NCBI RefSeq assembly: GCF_001051235.1
Contig: NZ_CBTJ020000040.1
Span: 50,941-114,940 of the forward strand
From: Candidatus Competibacter denitrificans Run_A_D11
GTDB lineage: Bacteria; Pseudomonadota; Gammaproteobacteria; Competibacterales; Competibacteraceae
Direction of reading: 5' to 3'
DNA length: 64,000 bases
The notes beneath the pieces were generated by a model, which did no database searches, was not told the DNA's origin, and was given only the letters and a program-made list of their open reading frames with translations. Each line of letters starts with the position of its first letter. The first letter of the stretch is position 1. Shown here piece after piece: positions 10,601 through 19,914 of the stretch. The translations under genes and the position numbers were made by a program.

Positions 10601-13284
10601 GGTACAACGCCCATCATCTAATCAGCGACTATGCAGGTGCACCGGCTTTATCGGCACCCGGCCGTGATTTGCTCAGTCAGACCTTTCGCGCCCTGCCCGA
10701 CCGGCCCGTACAACTGTCCGTGTTCGGCCCGGCCCGGCTGCGCATTGATGCCCGGCTCACTCACCCGGCCCAAACCGTCGCAGATGCCCCGCCGGTCGAA
10801 AGCTGGTTGTTGCTGCGTGACGGTGCGCGGATTGAGCGCCTGCCGATTACCGGCGACCGGCCCAGCCAGGGCTTGCGGATCGTCGATGATGGCAGTGAAT
10901 TGCCGGGCCGCAAAGTCAGTTTAGAGTATATCGTCGATCCAGGCTGGCACCACATTGAAGTAACCGCGCCGCAGCGGTCGTTACTGGTCCAGGCGTCCAT
11001 TTGGCGGCCGGCCATCCCCTTGCGGGTTCTGCCGGAACTGACCCCCACCGCTGTCATCGCTGCTGCACTGGGTTTGTCGCACGGCCAGCCGGAACAACGC
11101 CCGCTCCGGCTTTGGGAACGCTGGCCGTTCGGCCGCAGCGCGAACCAACCGACGGAAGCAGATGCAGAAACCCCCTCAACACCGGCCCCGGAAAAATCGG
11201 CCTCGGGCCTCGCGGCCGGCTTGCCGGTTTCGGTTGTCACCGACTGCCGTCTGGAACCGCGCACGCTCTATGCGTTCCCCACCACCTTCCCAGCGCCTGC
11301 CGCGCAAGCGGAACTGCTGAGCCGACTGACGGCGGCGCTGCCGGCTGATCTGACCTGGCCCACGCCGCCTACCGGCTCGGCGGATGCGCTACGTCACCGC
11401 TTGACAGCGCTGCTGTGGGAAGTGGAACAAGCCCCGGAAACACTGGCACAACGTCTGCCGGAAGCCGAGCAACTGGTCGCCACGCAGCCGGGCGTATCGG
11501 GTGTGGAACCGTTGCTGCGTCGGCTACGACAACGCGCGGAGTGGGAACCGTTGCTGAACGTTGGCCGTAGCGCCGGCGTGCGCCCCATAACGACGTCCGG
11601 CTGGTGGCCGGAATCACCCTTTCTGCGGATTCGCAAGGCGCTTTCGCCACCGGTCACCGCCGAAGAACAGGTGTTGTCCGGCAACGAGGAGCTGGGGCTA
11701 TTGAGCGCCAATAACCAAGCGACCCGGCTGCGGCTCGAACTGCGTGCCACCGATGTCCGTTACTCGCTACCACGCCCGCTGACTGCTTGGTATCGGCTGG
11801 ACGAACAGTCCCCACAGCGGGTGCTTCTCGACGCTGCCACCGCAGCACTCCCGCTTCATTTGGACGTGCCACCCGGTCAGCATGTGCTGCGCATCGGCAT
11901 TGCCGAGCCGGTCGCCAATCAATACCTGCGCGTGCGGGTTAGCGAATTGCGCGGGCGCACCGCTCGGCCGGTGACGGATGATCTGCGACGGATGTATCAG
12001 GTGGCGACCGCCAGTGAACCGCTCCAAGTCCCACTGATGGGTCCGGCCTGGTTACGGATCGATGAATTGCGCGGTGATGTGCTGGATAGCCGCTATCAAT
12101 ACCTTGGCCCCGGTCTACAAACGGTGGAAATTCGCCCGGCCAAGGGTCAGGCGGAAGGGTTGTATCGCCTGCACACCCAACGGCTGCTGGATAAGCCGCG
12201 TGAGAGCACGCCGCCACGCATCGCCCGCTGGACTCTGGAACCGCCACCCCTAACTCCCGCTCGTGTTCCGCAAGCGCCGCTGCCATCGACGTGGGTATTA
12301 CAAGATCAGTATGCTTTGGGCGAGCAGCAAGCGGGCACCTGGTCACTGGGCCTTAACCTCCTGCGCGCGGTGCCCATCGAGGAAACCAACGGCAGCTCAA
12401 TCGGTGACGATTATTTGGAAACCTTGGCCAGCTACCGTTATTACAACGAATGGCGGCGCGACTACTATCAAGCCGATGCGCTGTACCGCTCACACCGTTA
12501 CGGCAATCCTACCTTCGGTCTGCGCGCCATCTGGCAGCACGAAACGGAATGGCCTGATACCACCTTCCGGCTGAGTTGGGAAGGCTACGCACAACGGTCG
12601 GAAGGCTGGGCTTGGAATTCCACCGTGCGCGGTGAAATCGCCCAGGCTCGTGAAATCGGCCCACGGACCCGACATCAACCCTCGCTCGGTTTCTTTTATC
12701 GCGATCTCCGCCAGCAAGCGGATTACGACTATGAGCCGGGCTATGTCGATTCGGACGTGCTCAGCGAATACAAATACTTTCATCGCCGGGGGCTGGTGGT
12801 GGCCGACACCCTGGTCCATCGGCCCTGGCTGGATACCCTTTGGTACGCTGGCGCGGCACTGACCTCCGATGAGCGCGGCAGCTTCTTTGAACCGGAACAT
12901 GCCAGCGCCACGGTTGGCTGGAAACAGCTCCTGGGTGACTGGCAAGTTAACGCTGCTTATCGCTGGACCCACTATTTCGCCCAGGGCGGGCACGATTGGC
13001 ATCGCCCACGCGCATCCGATAGTCAGACGCTGCGGGGTGCTATCTGGTGGGATGGCGCCTGGGGTGGAACCGGTCGGCTGCAAGCGGGGTTAGAGGCGGA
13101 ATACGATCCAGACAACCGCGATTATGGGATTTGGTTGAGCCTGCATTGGTTTTCTGACCGGGGCCGAGGTTACCGCGATTTCCGGCCCGGTACCGTGGAC
13201 TTCCGTGATCTGCGCGAGCGGCTGTTACCGCTGGATTTCAACAACCGCATGGACGAACCACCCGGTGAGGAACGAGTCCCGTGA
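7672..13284 (+). CDS. Giant exported protein with helical repeats and probable C-terminal beta-barrel
   Basis: 1870 residues from the ATG at 7672 (TGATG overlap with the preceding stop). The N-terminus is a signal peptide ending PAANA before DPDQV. Residues about 30-690 and 1000-1530 are beta-rich and carry a recurring motif of the form GPxxL after a P[LV]xx strand (about residues 253, 1018 and 1457), suggesting repeated sandwich domains. Residues about 700-975 are helical with TPR-like spacing (ARALRQLNETLLAEQMLRGA; DDALTVSLALPPAKRPL). The last 320 residues alternate Tyr/Trp/Phe-rich amphipathic strands (LASYRYYNEWRRDYYQADAL; YKYFHRRGLVVADTLV), typical of an outer-membrane barrel. The helical-repeat plus barrel order recalls polysaccharide exporters PgaA, BcsC and AlgK/E, so an outer-membrane exporter for the polymer is a reasonable inference. 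No family was recognised. Confidence 0.7.
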   Translation: MQHRPWLRFLLVWLIIGPAANADPDQVQIDMVGRYPLALRWDNVVGAPVWVAGAKPFAGHGWHRAESERHDAGMYRIRLHPGDSVTVWVPASEGLRIYRPDGRLAPDDLMVAAGNGSGLFIEVPLQPSAAGDSLLLAPDWPEERLVRVSRLPDKAGTLEIALFVSRRDALGQLAPYRETIEQTPVPERAAALASEQPQESIPTPIAGEQRTAPDQGIVAAAGSPVWLRPSDAATGQAFWPLDARPPLRVRLRGPVRLALEHRLRYPPQETRTRQAYRVYAWLDGRPWQSLDFVAAQETRRAVWVTTETREMPWQSGCAQTLGRAETGYLELPAGEHELAVAATQPLYARLRIQRDPDYLVPALNAPKLTAAEARTLRPVAHGSIWDLAVTELATPLNRVSLADEDRIALRVGRDNGYREGGLTAALALRQAALGHREEPRLSPQAQDTLGLFTFYRSLLPTNKPTTTPPRLAWLRNRRLLGLGERPRQLVVADRFSDDLLETLASVTFVELVPGAELNYWLPERQAPLLLRIAVDRPVAGTITEFQLRYDDQPPLRLRVQVPELASELFLPGTGEAGLTALSAQHGTSGAGTLSAPFAAERPPGPLVAAAVAEIALPAMVRRIRLESASRPLAVALHYRASRPYQLSESEYLEVTKQLGTEEVYRQFEQELHRAGTLNQPLANNSTPANRFDPTRDARQELTNHWLPLLRLLREHSRQFASLLGPPPANLTPRATANDDPAAAARLEQANQWLPALEQWSQLSDSARATTRAAAIVGQARALRQLNETLLAEQMLRGAFMHDPSPLVRGQAFEQLIQGALAAEDMDNALMLASAAVTRQPETERLRQLAELLLDEGQADDALTVSLALPPAKRPLAVVAHAAYELGWWRIFARTLEQWPDVAQRRLWEGYRAQREGAYQEAARLWRDAGVTGRELADRLETGLAIRDRLADPDPMVRERAIGDWARWQTRQPGPHRWYNAHHLISDYAGAPALSAPGRDLLSQTFRALPDRPVQLSVFGPARLRIDARLTHPAQTVADAPPVESWLLLRDGARIERLPITGDRPSQGLRIVDDGSELPGRKVSLEYIVDPGWHHIEVTAPQRSLLVQASIWRPAIPLRVLPELTPTAVIAAALGLSHGQPEQRPLRLWERWPFGRSANQPTEADAETPSTPAPEKSASGLAAGLPVSVVTDCRLEPRTLYAFPTTFPAPAAQAELLSRLTAALPADLTWPTPPTGSADALRHRLTALLWEVEQAPETLAQRLPEAEQLVATQPGVSGVEPLLRRLRQRAEWEPLLNVGRSAGVRPITTSGWWPESPFLRIRKALSPPVTAEEQVLSGNEELGLLSANNQATRLRLELRATDVRYSLPRPLTAWYRLDEQSPQRVLLDAATAALPLHLDVPPGQHVLRIGIAEPVANQYLRVRVSELRGRTARPVTDDLRRMYQVATASEPLQVPLMGPAWLRIDELRGDVLDSRYQYLGPGLQTVEIRPAKGQAEGLYRLHTQRLLDKPRESTPPRIARWTLEPPPLTPARVPQAPLPSTWVLQDQYALGEQQAGTWSLGLNLLRAVPIEETNGSSIGDDYLETLASYRYYNEWRRDYYQADALYRSHRYGNPTFGLRAIWQHETEWPDTTFRLSWEGYAQRSEGWAWNSTVRGEIAQAREIGPRTRHQPSLGFFYRDLRQQADYDYEPGYVDSDVLSEYKYFHRRGLVVADTLVHRPWLDTLWYAGAALTSDERGSFFEPEHASATVGWKQLLGDWQVNAAYRWTHYFAQGGHDWHRPRASDSQTLRGAIWWDGAWGGTGRLQAGLEAEYDPDNRDYGIWLSLHWFSDRGRGYRDFRPGTVDFRDLRERLLPLDFNNRMDEPPGEERVP

Positions 13285-16200
13285 TCGCAACGGCCGAATC
13301 CGCTGCCGGCAAATGGAAGAAGTGGGTCGAACCCCCGCGCCCGCGTCTCGCATTTGCCGAAGCCGAGATTCGTAAATACCTGCACGAGGGACTAACGCCG
13401 GCACTGGCCCGCGCCTCCCGCAGTTTGCTGGGCGAACTGATTACCGGGTTCCTGGGCGATTGGCCGGGGGCGCGTGATGATCCGCCGGAATGGGCGCTCC
13501 CCATGACCCTGCTTTATCGCTTGACGGTGTTTTTGCGCTACGAATTGGAGCGACGGCAAGCCAAAATCCGGCAACTGCGGGCGGATTACGCCGATTACAA
13601 CCGCCGCTATCTGGGTGCAGCCACGCTGGAAGAGCGCCAGCATCACATGTTGGCATTCGCGGCCACCCTGGGTGCCAACCGCCGTCAGCTTGCCGGTGAT
13701 CGCCGCGCCTTTGACCGTTGGTTCGGCCACGACACCCTGGTAGAACGCTATCAGCGACACCACGCCATCAGTGATCGGTTCCTGGCGTTTACGCTGGACC
13801 GGCTCGGTGCGATCAGCGCGCGTTTGCTCGATCAGGCCGGCCCCCTCGTCGGTCATGCGCTGTTATGGCCTCGGCTGGAATTGGAAGAGGTATTGCTGCC
13901 GCTGCTCGACTATGACGGCGATGCGCGGGTACGGGTGGCGGCCTTTCATGCGCTGGCGCTGGCGCTACGGGCCTTGCCGGCGGATCAGATTGAAAACCCG
14001 GTCAGTGAAGGTGCCTTGCGCTACATCTACGGTTCGGCGCTCGATCAGCGGCGGATGATCTGGATTCAGACGGAAGCACTGGCACTGTTGCCTCATCTGG
14101 ATAAGGTTTCCCTCACCACGGCTTTGAAAGTGCGGCTTGGCCAACCGGGTAGCGGTGATGATCTGTTTGTGCGTCGGCGGGCGGTGCTGTTGCTGGGTCA
14201 GTATTTGCACCGCCTGCCGGAAATGGCCGCGCTGTTGCCTATCGCGTTGGCAGATACCAGCCCCTATGTCCGCCAGGGTTTGGCGGAAGCGCTACCCACC
14301 ATGCCACAATCGTTAGCCCTGCCGAGTTGGGAAGCACTGGCGCTGCGCGATGCCACTGCTCAGGTGCGTGCGGCGGCGCTGCTGCAAATCCCGCTTCTAT
14401 TGGCGGAACCTGGTGCATTTGAACCGCTACTGACCGGGCTGATAGCCGCACTGGCTCAGGAGCAAGATGCCTGGACGCTGCGGGTAGCCTTGCGGGTTGC
14501 CTGGCAAGTTCATCAGCATTTACTTAGCAAGACTCGCGAAAGTGAAGCAGCGCGGTGGGCGAATGGTGTATTGCCGGCTGTGACGCACCTGCGCGGCCAT
14601 GCCGCCAAGCCCTCGGTGCGACGGTGGGCGGCGCAAACCTGCGAGCAGCTTTGGGTGTGGAGCGATCCCCAACGCCGCACATGGCTGCAAACGCTAGCCA
14701 ACGAGGTCGCCGCCGTGCCCGCCGGCCACCAGCGCCGCTTATCGCGGGCAGTCGCCGCCTTGGAAGAGGCCACGCTAGGGCGCCTGCTGGCATTACTGGC
14801 ACAGACCGATCACGGCTGTATGCTGAAACGCGGCTGGTGGGGGAGCTGGCTGACGCGCGGTCAGGTGCTGCGCTTTCGGACCTGGCGCTGGCTGCACGAG
14901 TTGCGCCATCCGGCCACCGACAAACGGCAAGCCTTTCGCCACACCGTCGGACGAGTCTACGACGGCAATCTCTACGCGCCATCGGGCATTCTTGCCGAGC
15001 TGGCCGAAACCAAAGTGCCTGGGGAGCCGCTATATCTGGGCACGGAGGACGGCTGGCGCCCGTATTTGCCGCTGGTAGACGAGCTGATTTCTTGTCTGGA
15101 TCAGTGGGATCGGCGATTGCGCCGCTACAGCAGCGAAGGGATTACCGAAATCGTCGCGCCGGTGGCGCTGTGGCGGCGGCTGTGGGCGCGGGTTCTGCTC
15201 ACCGTTCGCTTTGTGGAGTATGCCCGGCTTCGCAACTGGCAGGAAGGTGCGCAAGCCAATCCAGCCGGCTATTTAACAGCCATTGCCCAGCTTGGCTTCA
15301 CGATCCGTTTCATCCCCTATCCCGCCGCCGCTGCCAATGCGCCGGAGATGATCGATCCCCTAGTAGGGCGATTTTTCCCAGAACCCGTTCCCGAAACAAC
15401 CCCCGATCTCGCGCCTGCGACTGCACCACTGCTCGCCGGTCATATTCCGCTGTTGGCGGTTATCCCATTCGGCGACTGGTCGGCCTTTTGGGAAGAGTTT
15501 CGGAGCTATTTTTTCTCGGTTTATCAGAACTCCCTGTTTGATCTTGGCATTTTTCTGGCCGGACTCGGCGCTCTGTTTTTTGGCCGCCACATCGTCATCA
15601 ACCAACAGATCCGCCGGGCACGCAGCCGAATTCCGCTGGTGATCGGCGGCTGGGGTACACGCGGCAAATCCGGCACTGAGCGCATCAAAGCGGCGCTGAT
15701 GAACGCCCTCGGCTTTAGCATCATGTCCAAGACCACCGGCTGCGAGGCGATGTTCCTCCACGCCGATCCCTACAGCACGCTGCGGGAATTGTATCTCTAC
15801 CGGCCCTACGACAAAGCCACCATCTGGGAACAGGCCAACGTCCTGCGTCTGGGCGACCGCCTCCACACCGAAGTGTTCCTGTGGGAGTGCATGGGGCTAA
15901 CGCCGGCCTATGTCTACACCCTGCAACGGCAATGGATGCGCGATGATCTGGCCACCATCACCAATACCTATCCAGATCATGAAGATGTGCAAGGGCCGGC
16001 CGGCTATAACATTCCGCAGGTGATGACCAACTTCATCCCCCAAAACTCCACACTGCTGACCAGTGAAGAGCAAATGTTGCCGATCCTGCGGGATGCCGCC
16101 CAGCAGCTCGGCACCGATCTGGGCACTGTGGGCTGGCTGGAAGCGGGGCTGCTGACCCCGGACGTGCTGGCCCGGTTTCCCTACGAAGAGCATCCTTTCA

Positions 16201-17633
16201 ATATCGCGCTGGTGCTGGCCATGGCCGATAGATTAGGCGTTCCACGGGATTACGCGCTCAAGGAAATGGCCGACCGGGTCGTAATGGACATCGGCGTCTT
16301 GAAGAAATATCCGAAAACCAGTGTCGCCGGCCGCTTTCTGGAATTCATCAACGGCATGTCCGCCAATGAACGCTTCGGCTGCTTGACCAATTGGGTGCGG
16401 ATGGGCTTCGACCGGCAGGATCGCTATCAGGAACCTGGTGTTTGGATTACCACGGTAGTTAATAATCGCGCCGACCGGATACCGCGATCACGGGTCTTCG
16501 CGGGCATCCTGGTCGCCGATGTCAGCGCCGACCGCCATTTCCTCATCGGTACCAATTTGGATGGGTTGCAAGGCTACATTGAGGAAGCTTGGGGAATCTA
16601 TATTCAGGGTCTTAGCCTGTGGCCGACCACTGCCGACGCCGAACCGGCATTACAGATTCTGGAACAGCAGGCCCGTTGGCAGCGGGTGTCCATTGAAGAA
16701 ATCCATCTCCGCCAACGACTGGATGCAGCGCTGGCTGGCATCGGCGTCACGGTGACCGCCGAACCGCCTGCGGCATTCTGGCGCGATGCAGCCACCTTGC
16801 AAGCCTATTTGACGACCGCTGGCGCAGGAGAGCACGCGGAAGCCATTGCCCGCCATCTGGTTGAAGAAGGTGAATGTTATCAAGCCTATCGGGCGCTGGC
16901 TGACCGGGTGAGCGCCGCCGATACCGCCCAGCGACCGGCGCTGGAAACGGCGTTTCGTGAGCAACTATGGCAATGGTTTGCCCGCAAACTGGTCGTGATC
17001 CGTGACCCCCACAGCACCGGCGAACAAACCATCGCCCGTATCGTCCAGGAAACCCCGCCGGGTTTGTTCAACCGGATCATGGGAATGCAGAACATCAAGG
17101 GGCCGGGATTGAGTTTTGTCTATCGCTGGCAAGGCTGGGAAATTTGTCACAAGGCTTGTGATCTGTTGGCCAGCCCTGATCTAACCCTAGCGCGACAGGG
17201 GTTACGCGAACTCGCCGCGCTACAGGAGTTCGGGCAACTGGGCGAGCGGTTGGCGCGGGAAACCGTAGCTGCCGTACGCCAGCGCCCGGTAGCCCAAAGC
17301 GAACACTTCCAGGCAGAACTAAGCCTGATCGAAACCCGCATCGAGCAATCCTCAGCAAAGCTTAAAGCCCAGCTACAAACTGGCCACGCCGGCAGGCCCG
17401 GTCGCCTGACCCAAGTTCTCGGCGCCATTGAGGCCTTTTTGGATTCCGGCGATGCAGTCAAGCGCCGCCAACTCGCCGACCGCATTTACCGGGATTTAGC
17501 CGATGAACGCATCGGCCACCAACGCGCCGCCCTGGAGTTGCAAGCGCTGACCCAGCGCCAGAAAGGTGGTTGGCTGGAAAAACAATTCCGGGCCTGGCTG
17601 GCCTCACTCCGCCGCCCGCCCGCTTCTGCATAA
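13281..17633 (+). CDS. PgsB/CapB-like Mur-type amide ligase with HEAT-like N-terminal extension
   Basis: 1450 residues; the GTG at 13281 overlaps the previous stop as GTGA. Residues 740-780 contain a membrane segment (SLFDLGIFLAGLGALFFG) directly before the ligase domain. The P-loop is GGWGTRGKSGTERI (about residue 789), followed by TTGCEA, EVFLWECMGL and ITNTYPDHEDVQGP, matching the nucleotide- and metal-binding layout of PgsB/CapB and Mur ligases that join glutamate through gamma-amide bonds. Bacillus PgsB is about 390 residues, so this protein is more than three times longer. Residues about 190-420 look like HEAT repeats (VRVAAFHALALALRALP; VRQGLAEALPTMP; VRAAALLQIPLLL), and the C-terminal 120 residues are coiled-coil-like. 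Ligase assignment is strong; the substrate amino acid is not visible in the sequence. Confidence 0.85.
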   Translation: MIATAESAAGKWKKWVEPPRPRLAFAEAEIRKYLHEGLTPALARASRSLLGELITGFLGDWPGARDDPPEWALPMTLLYRLTVFLRYELERRQAKIRQLRADYADYNRRYLGAATLEERQHHMLAFAATLGANRRQLAGDRRAFDRWFGHDTLVERYQRHHAISDRFLAFTLDRLGAISARLLDQAGPLVGHALLWPRLELEEVLLPLLDYDGDARVRVAAFHALALALRALPADQIENPVSEGALRYIYGSALDQRRMIWIQTEALALLPHLDKVSLTTALKVRLGQPGSGDDLFVRRRAVLLLGQYLHRLPEMAALLPIALADTSPYVRQGLAEALPTMPQSLALPSWEALALRDATAQVRAAALLQIPLLLAEPGAFEPLLTGLIAALAQEQDAWTLRVALRVAWQVHQHLLSKTRESEAARWANGVLPAVTHLRGHAAKPSVRRWAAQTCEQLWVWSDPQRRTWLQTLANEVAAVPAGHQRRLSRAVAALEEATLGRLLALLAQTDHGCMLKRGWWGSWLTRGQVLRFRTWRWLHELRHPATDKRQAFRHTVGRVYDGNLYAPSGILAELAETKVPGEPLYLGTEDGWRPYLPLVDELISCLDQWDRRLRRYSSEGITEIVAPVALWRRLWARVLLTVRFVEYARLRNWQEGAQANPAGYLTAIAQLGFTIRFIPYPAAAANAPEMIDPLVGRFFPEPVPETTPDLAPATAPLLAGHIPLLAVIPFGDWSAFWEEFRSYFFSVYQNSLFDLGIFLAGLGALFFGRHIVINQQIRRARSRIPLVIGGWGTRGKSGTERIKAALMNALGFSIMSKTTGCEAMFLHADPYSTLRELYLYRPYDKATIWEQANVLRLGDRLHTEVFLWECMGLTPAYVYTLQRQWMRDDLATITNTYPDHEDVQGPAGYNIPQVMTNFIPQNSTLLTSEEQMLPILRDAAQQLGTDLGTVGWLEAGLLTPDVLARFPYEEHPFNIALVLAMADRLGVPRDYALKEMADRVVMDIGVLKKYPKTSVAGRFLEFINGMSANERFGCLTNWVRMGFDRQDRYQEPGVWITTVVNNRADRIPRSRVFAGILVADVSADRHFLIGTNLDGLQGYIEEAWGIYIQGLSLWPTTADAEPALQILEQQARWQRVSIEEIHLRQRLDAALAGIGVTVTAEPPAAFWRDAATLQAYLTTAGAGEHAEAIARHLVEEGECYQAYRALADRVSAADTAQRPALETAFREQLWQWFARKLVVIRDPHSTGEQTIARIVQETPPGLFNRIMGMQNIKGPGLSFVYRWQGWEICHKACDLLASPDLTLARQGLRELAALQEFGQLGERLARETVAAVRQRPVAQSEHFQAELSLIETRIEQSSAKLKAQLQTGHAGRPGRLTQVLGAIEAFLDSGDAVKRRQLADRIYRDLADERIGHQRAALELQALTQRQKGGWLEKQFRAWLASLRRPPASA

Positions 17634-17688
17634 GACCGGCTTTTCGATACGATAGCTGGTGAAGCCCGTTATTCTGAAGGAGAGTTTG

Positions 17689-19830
17689 ATGCGTATCCGC
17701 CCATTGATCCTGCTTGCCGTTCTATCCTTGGCCACCCTTGGTTGTGGCGGCGGTGGTGGCAGTGCTGACAGCAACAATGCACCTTTACCGACCCCGAGCG
17801 GCAATATCAGCGGCCTGGTCATCGATTTGGATGGACACCCGATCAAAGATGCGCAAGTCGAATTGGCCGGCAGTACCACGCGCACAGATGCCAGCGGTCA
17901 GTTCAGCCTAACCGCCAAGTCACCCGGCTGGGTCACGGTGCGACACGCTCAATTCCTCTCTCGCACCCGTGCCGCCTTCCCTGATCGACGGCTTTTAGTG
18001 CGCCTCACGCCGGATGACGGGGAAACGATCACCCTGCACTTAGCCGGCGACACCATGTTTGGCCGGCGTTTTTATGACCCGAATAACGATGGCGATACCC
18101 GTGATGGTCTCATTCAAATCGGCAACGAGGCTCAAGGCCAGGCGCAATTATTGCGCTATATCCAGCCGCTGTTGACCAACGCCGATGTGACCGCCCTCAA
18201 TCTGGAGTCGCCCCTCGCCAGCGTTCCCTATTTTGATCCAACCCAACCGCGCCCCAGCGCTTTTCACCCAACCAAGGCATTTGTTTTTGCCAGTCATGTC
18301 AGTGCCCCGCTGGCCTTGCGTGATGCGGGGGTGGATGTGGTCGATCTTGGCAACAACCACATGTATGACTTGCTGGAAGGCGGCATCACTGAAACCACAA
18401 TCACCTTGGACGGCTCCGGCTACCCTATCGGCACCGGTCAATTCGGGGCCGGTCATACCGAAGCTGCGGCTTGGCAACCAGCATTTTTTACCACTGGCAA
18501 CACCACAGTGGCCTTCGTCGCGTGTACCACGGTTACCGGTTTTGAACATCCCATCTCTTATGTAGCCAACGGCACCCAAAAAGGTGGGGCAGCCCGTTGT
18601 GCAGAAAAACCCTTGCAAGCAGCTCTTCAGACCGCGCGGACGCGAGCGCAAATCGTGGTGATGATGATTCATGGTGGAGTCGAATATGGTCGCAACCCCT
18701 CGCCGATTGTCCAAGAGTTCAGCGCCATCGCGCGCAAAGCGGGCGCAAGCCTGATCATCAATCACCACCCTCATGTGGTCGGTGGCCTCGACTGGCAAAA
18801 CGGCGTCCTGACCGCTTGGACCGTCGGCAATATGCTCTTCGATCAAGATGTTTGGCCGACTTTCGAATCGTATCTAATCGGGGTCCAGTTGCGGCGCGGT
18901 CAGGTGATTCACGCCTATGTCGAACCGTTGATGATCGCTGACTATGTGCCGCGGCCCGTGGTGGGTACGCTGGCCGAGTATGTCGCGCGCGGTGCGGCGG
19001 GTCGTGCGCCCGGACCCTTCCTCATCGAAGATGGCGCCACCGAAGTGGATATCGGCGGGCGGGCAGTCGCCCAGAAAGTCGCGGTTTCACTGGACGGCGG
19101 CACCGGTGCCGGAACGCTTTATCGCTTTGAAAACGGTGCCTGGCTGGACGGAGCACAAGGCTCCGGGACAGTGCTGCCCGGCCGGGATGTACTGTGGGTG
19201 GGTTCGTTTGAAGACGAGAGCGCTGATGACCAAGCTAATCCAGGATTATTATGGGATTTGGGAGGAAACGATGATCGAATGATCGGCTCGGCCTACGCTT
19301 ATGAAGGCCAGGCCGGTGTGCGGCTGCGGCGGCTTTTCAGTAACAGCACAGATCTGGTGCTCACTCCAAAACATCGCATCCTGATCAAGCCCAATCGTAA
19401 GGTTTCGGTCATTGGCCGCGTGCGCACCAACGGCAACGTCTCATTGCAGTTGAGTTGGTATCGTGATAGCAGCGGCGCTTCCTCGTTACAAACCGTAGTG
19501 CCTGATTTAGTGCCGAACAATGACACCTGGCAGCCGTTCCGGGTCGATACCACGACACCCAATTTCCCTGAAGTCGATGATTTGGACAACCAGAATCCGT
19601 TAAAACCGGCCGTCGGCTTATTCCTACGCCTGGCCCCTCCAGGCCGCGACCGAGCGACTGCTGATTTCGACAATATCCGTTTGATTCTGTGGGAAGAACC
19701 TGGTATCGCACCAAGCGCCCAGCACGATTACCTCCAGGTCATCGGCGCCGTATCGGCTACGCTACGGCGCGATGTATTGCCGGGAGCGGAAAATTGGGAA
19801 CCGCCACCTGCGGCCAAAGCGGTTCCTTAA
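17689..19830 (+). CDS. CapA/PgsA-family lipoprotein with C-terminal sugar-binding-like domain
   Basis: 713 residues from the ATG at 17689, placed 8 bases after GAAGGAGA. The N-terminus is a lipoprotein-type signal (LSLATLGC, Cys19) followed by a Gly/Ser linker. Residues about 45-110 resemble a carboxypeptidase-regulatory-like fold (SGLVIDLDGHPIKDAQVELA). Residues about 120-430 are the CapA (PGA_cap) phosphoesterase-like domain: HLAGDTMFGRR, LNLESPLAS, DLGNNHMYD, MMIHGGVEY and NHHPHVVGG carry its His/Asp/Asn set. The last 250 residues resemble a jelly-roll binding module (ATADFDNIRLILWEEP). CapA/PgsA is required for PGA synthesis, export or anchoring in known systems. It lies 55 bases after the ligase gene and is followed by a terminator, closing the operon. 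Confidence 0.85.
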   Translation: MRIRPLILLAVLSLATLGCGGGGGSADSNNAPLPTPSGNISGLVIDLDGHPIKDAQVELAGSTTRTDASGQFSLTAKSPGWVTVRHAQFLSRTRAAFPDRRLLVRLTPDDGETITLHLAGDTMFGRRFYDPNNDGDTRDGLIQIGNEAQGQAQLLRYIQPLLTNADVTALNLESPLASVPYFDPTQPRPSAFHPTKAFVFASHVSAPLALRDAGVDVVDLGNNHMYDLLEGGITETTITLDGSGYPIGTGQFGAGHTEAAAWQPAFFTTGNTTVAFVACTTVTGFEHPISYVANGTQKGGAARCAEKPLQAALQTARTRAQIVVMMIHGGVEYGRNPSPIVQEFSAIARKAGASLIINHHPHVVGGLDWQNGVLTAWTVGNMLFDQDVWPTFESYLIGVQLRRGQVIHAYVEPLMIADYVPRPVVGTLAEYVARGAAGRAPGPFLIEDGATEVDIGGRAVAQKVAVSLDGGTGAGTLYRFENGAWLDGAQGSGTVLPGRDVLWVGSFEDESADDQANPGLLWDLGGNDDRMIGSAYAYEGQAGVRLRRLFSNSTDLVLTPKHRILIKPNRKVSVIGRVRTNGNVSLQLSWYRDSSGASSLQTVVPDLVPNNDTWQPFRVDTTTPNFPEVDDLDNQNPLKPAVGLFLRLAPPGRDRATADFDNIRLILWEEPGIAPSAQHDYLQVIGAVSATLRRDVLPGAENWEPPPAAKAVP

Positions 19831-19866
19831 CAAACCGTGGACGAAATTGCCTGATCGGCACACGAC

Positions 19867-19895
19867 AAAAAAGGCACGAAGTACGTGCCTTTTTT
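19867..19895. terminator. Bidirectional intrinsic terminator
   Basis: Six A bases, then GGCACG, a 5-base loop AAGTA, CGTGCC and six T bases. The A/T runs on both sides make it work in both directions, serving the capA-like gene (plus) and gltA (minus). Confidence 0.9.
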
Positions 19896-19914
19896 ATCAA
19901 CAACAGCGGCTGAC

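Noticed and set aside
14555..15541. 328-codon plus-strand frame inside the ligase gene
   Set aside because: Ala/Arg/Gly-rich composition typical of shifted-frame reading of a GC-rich gene; no motifs.
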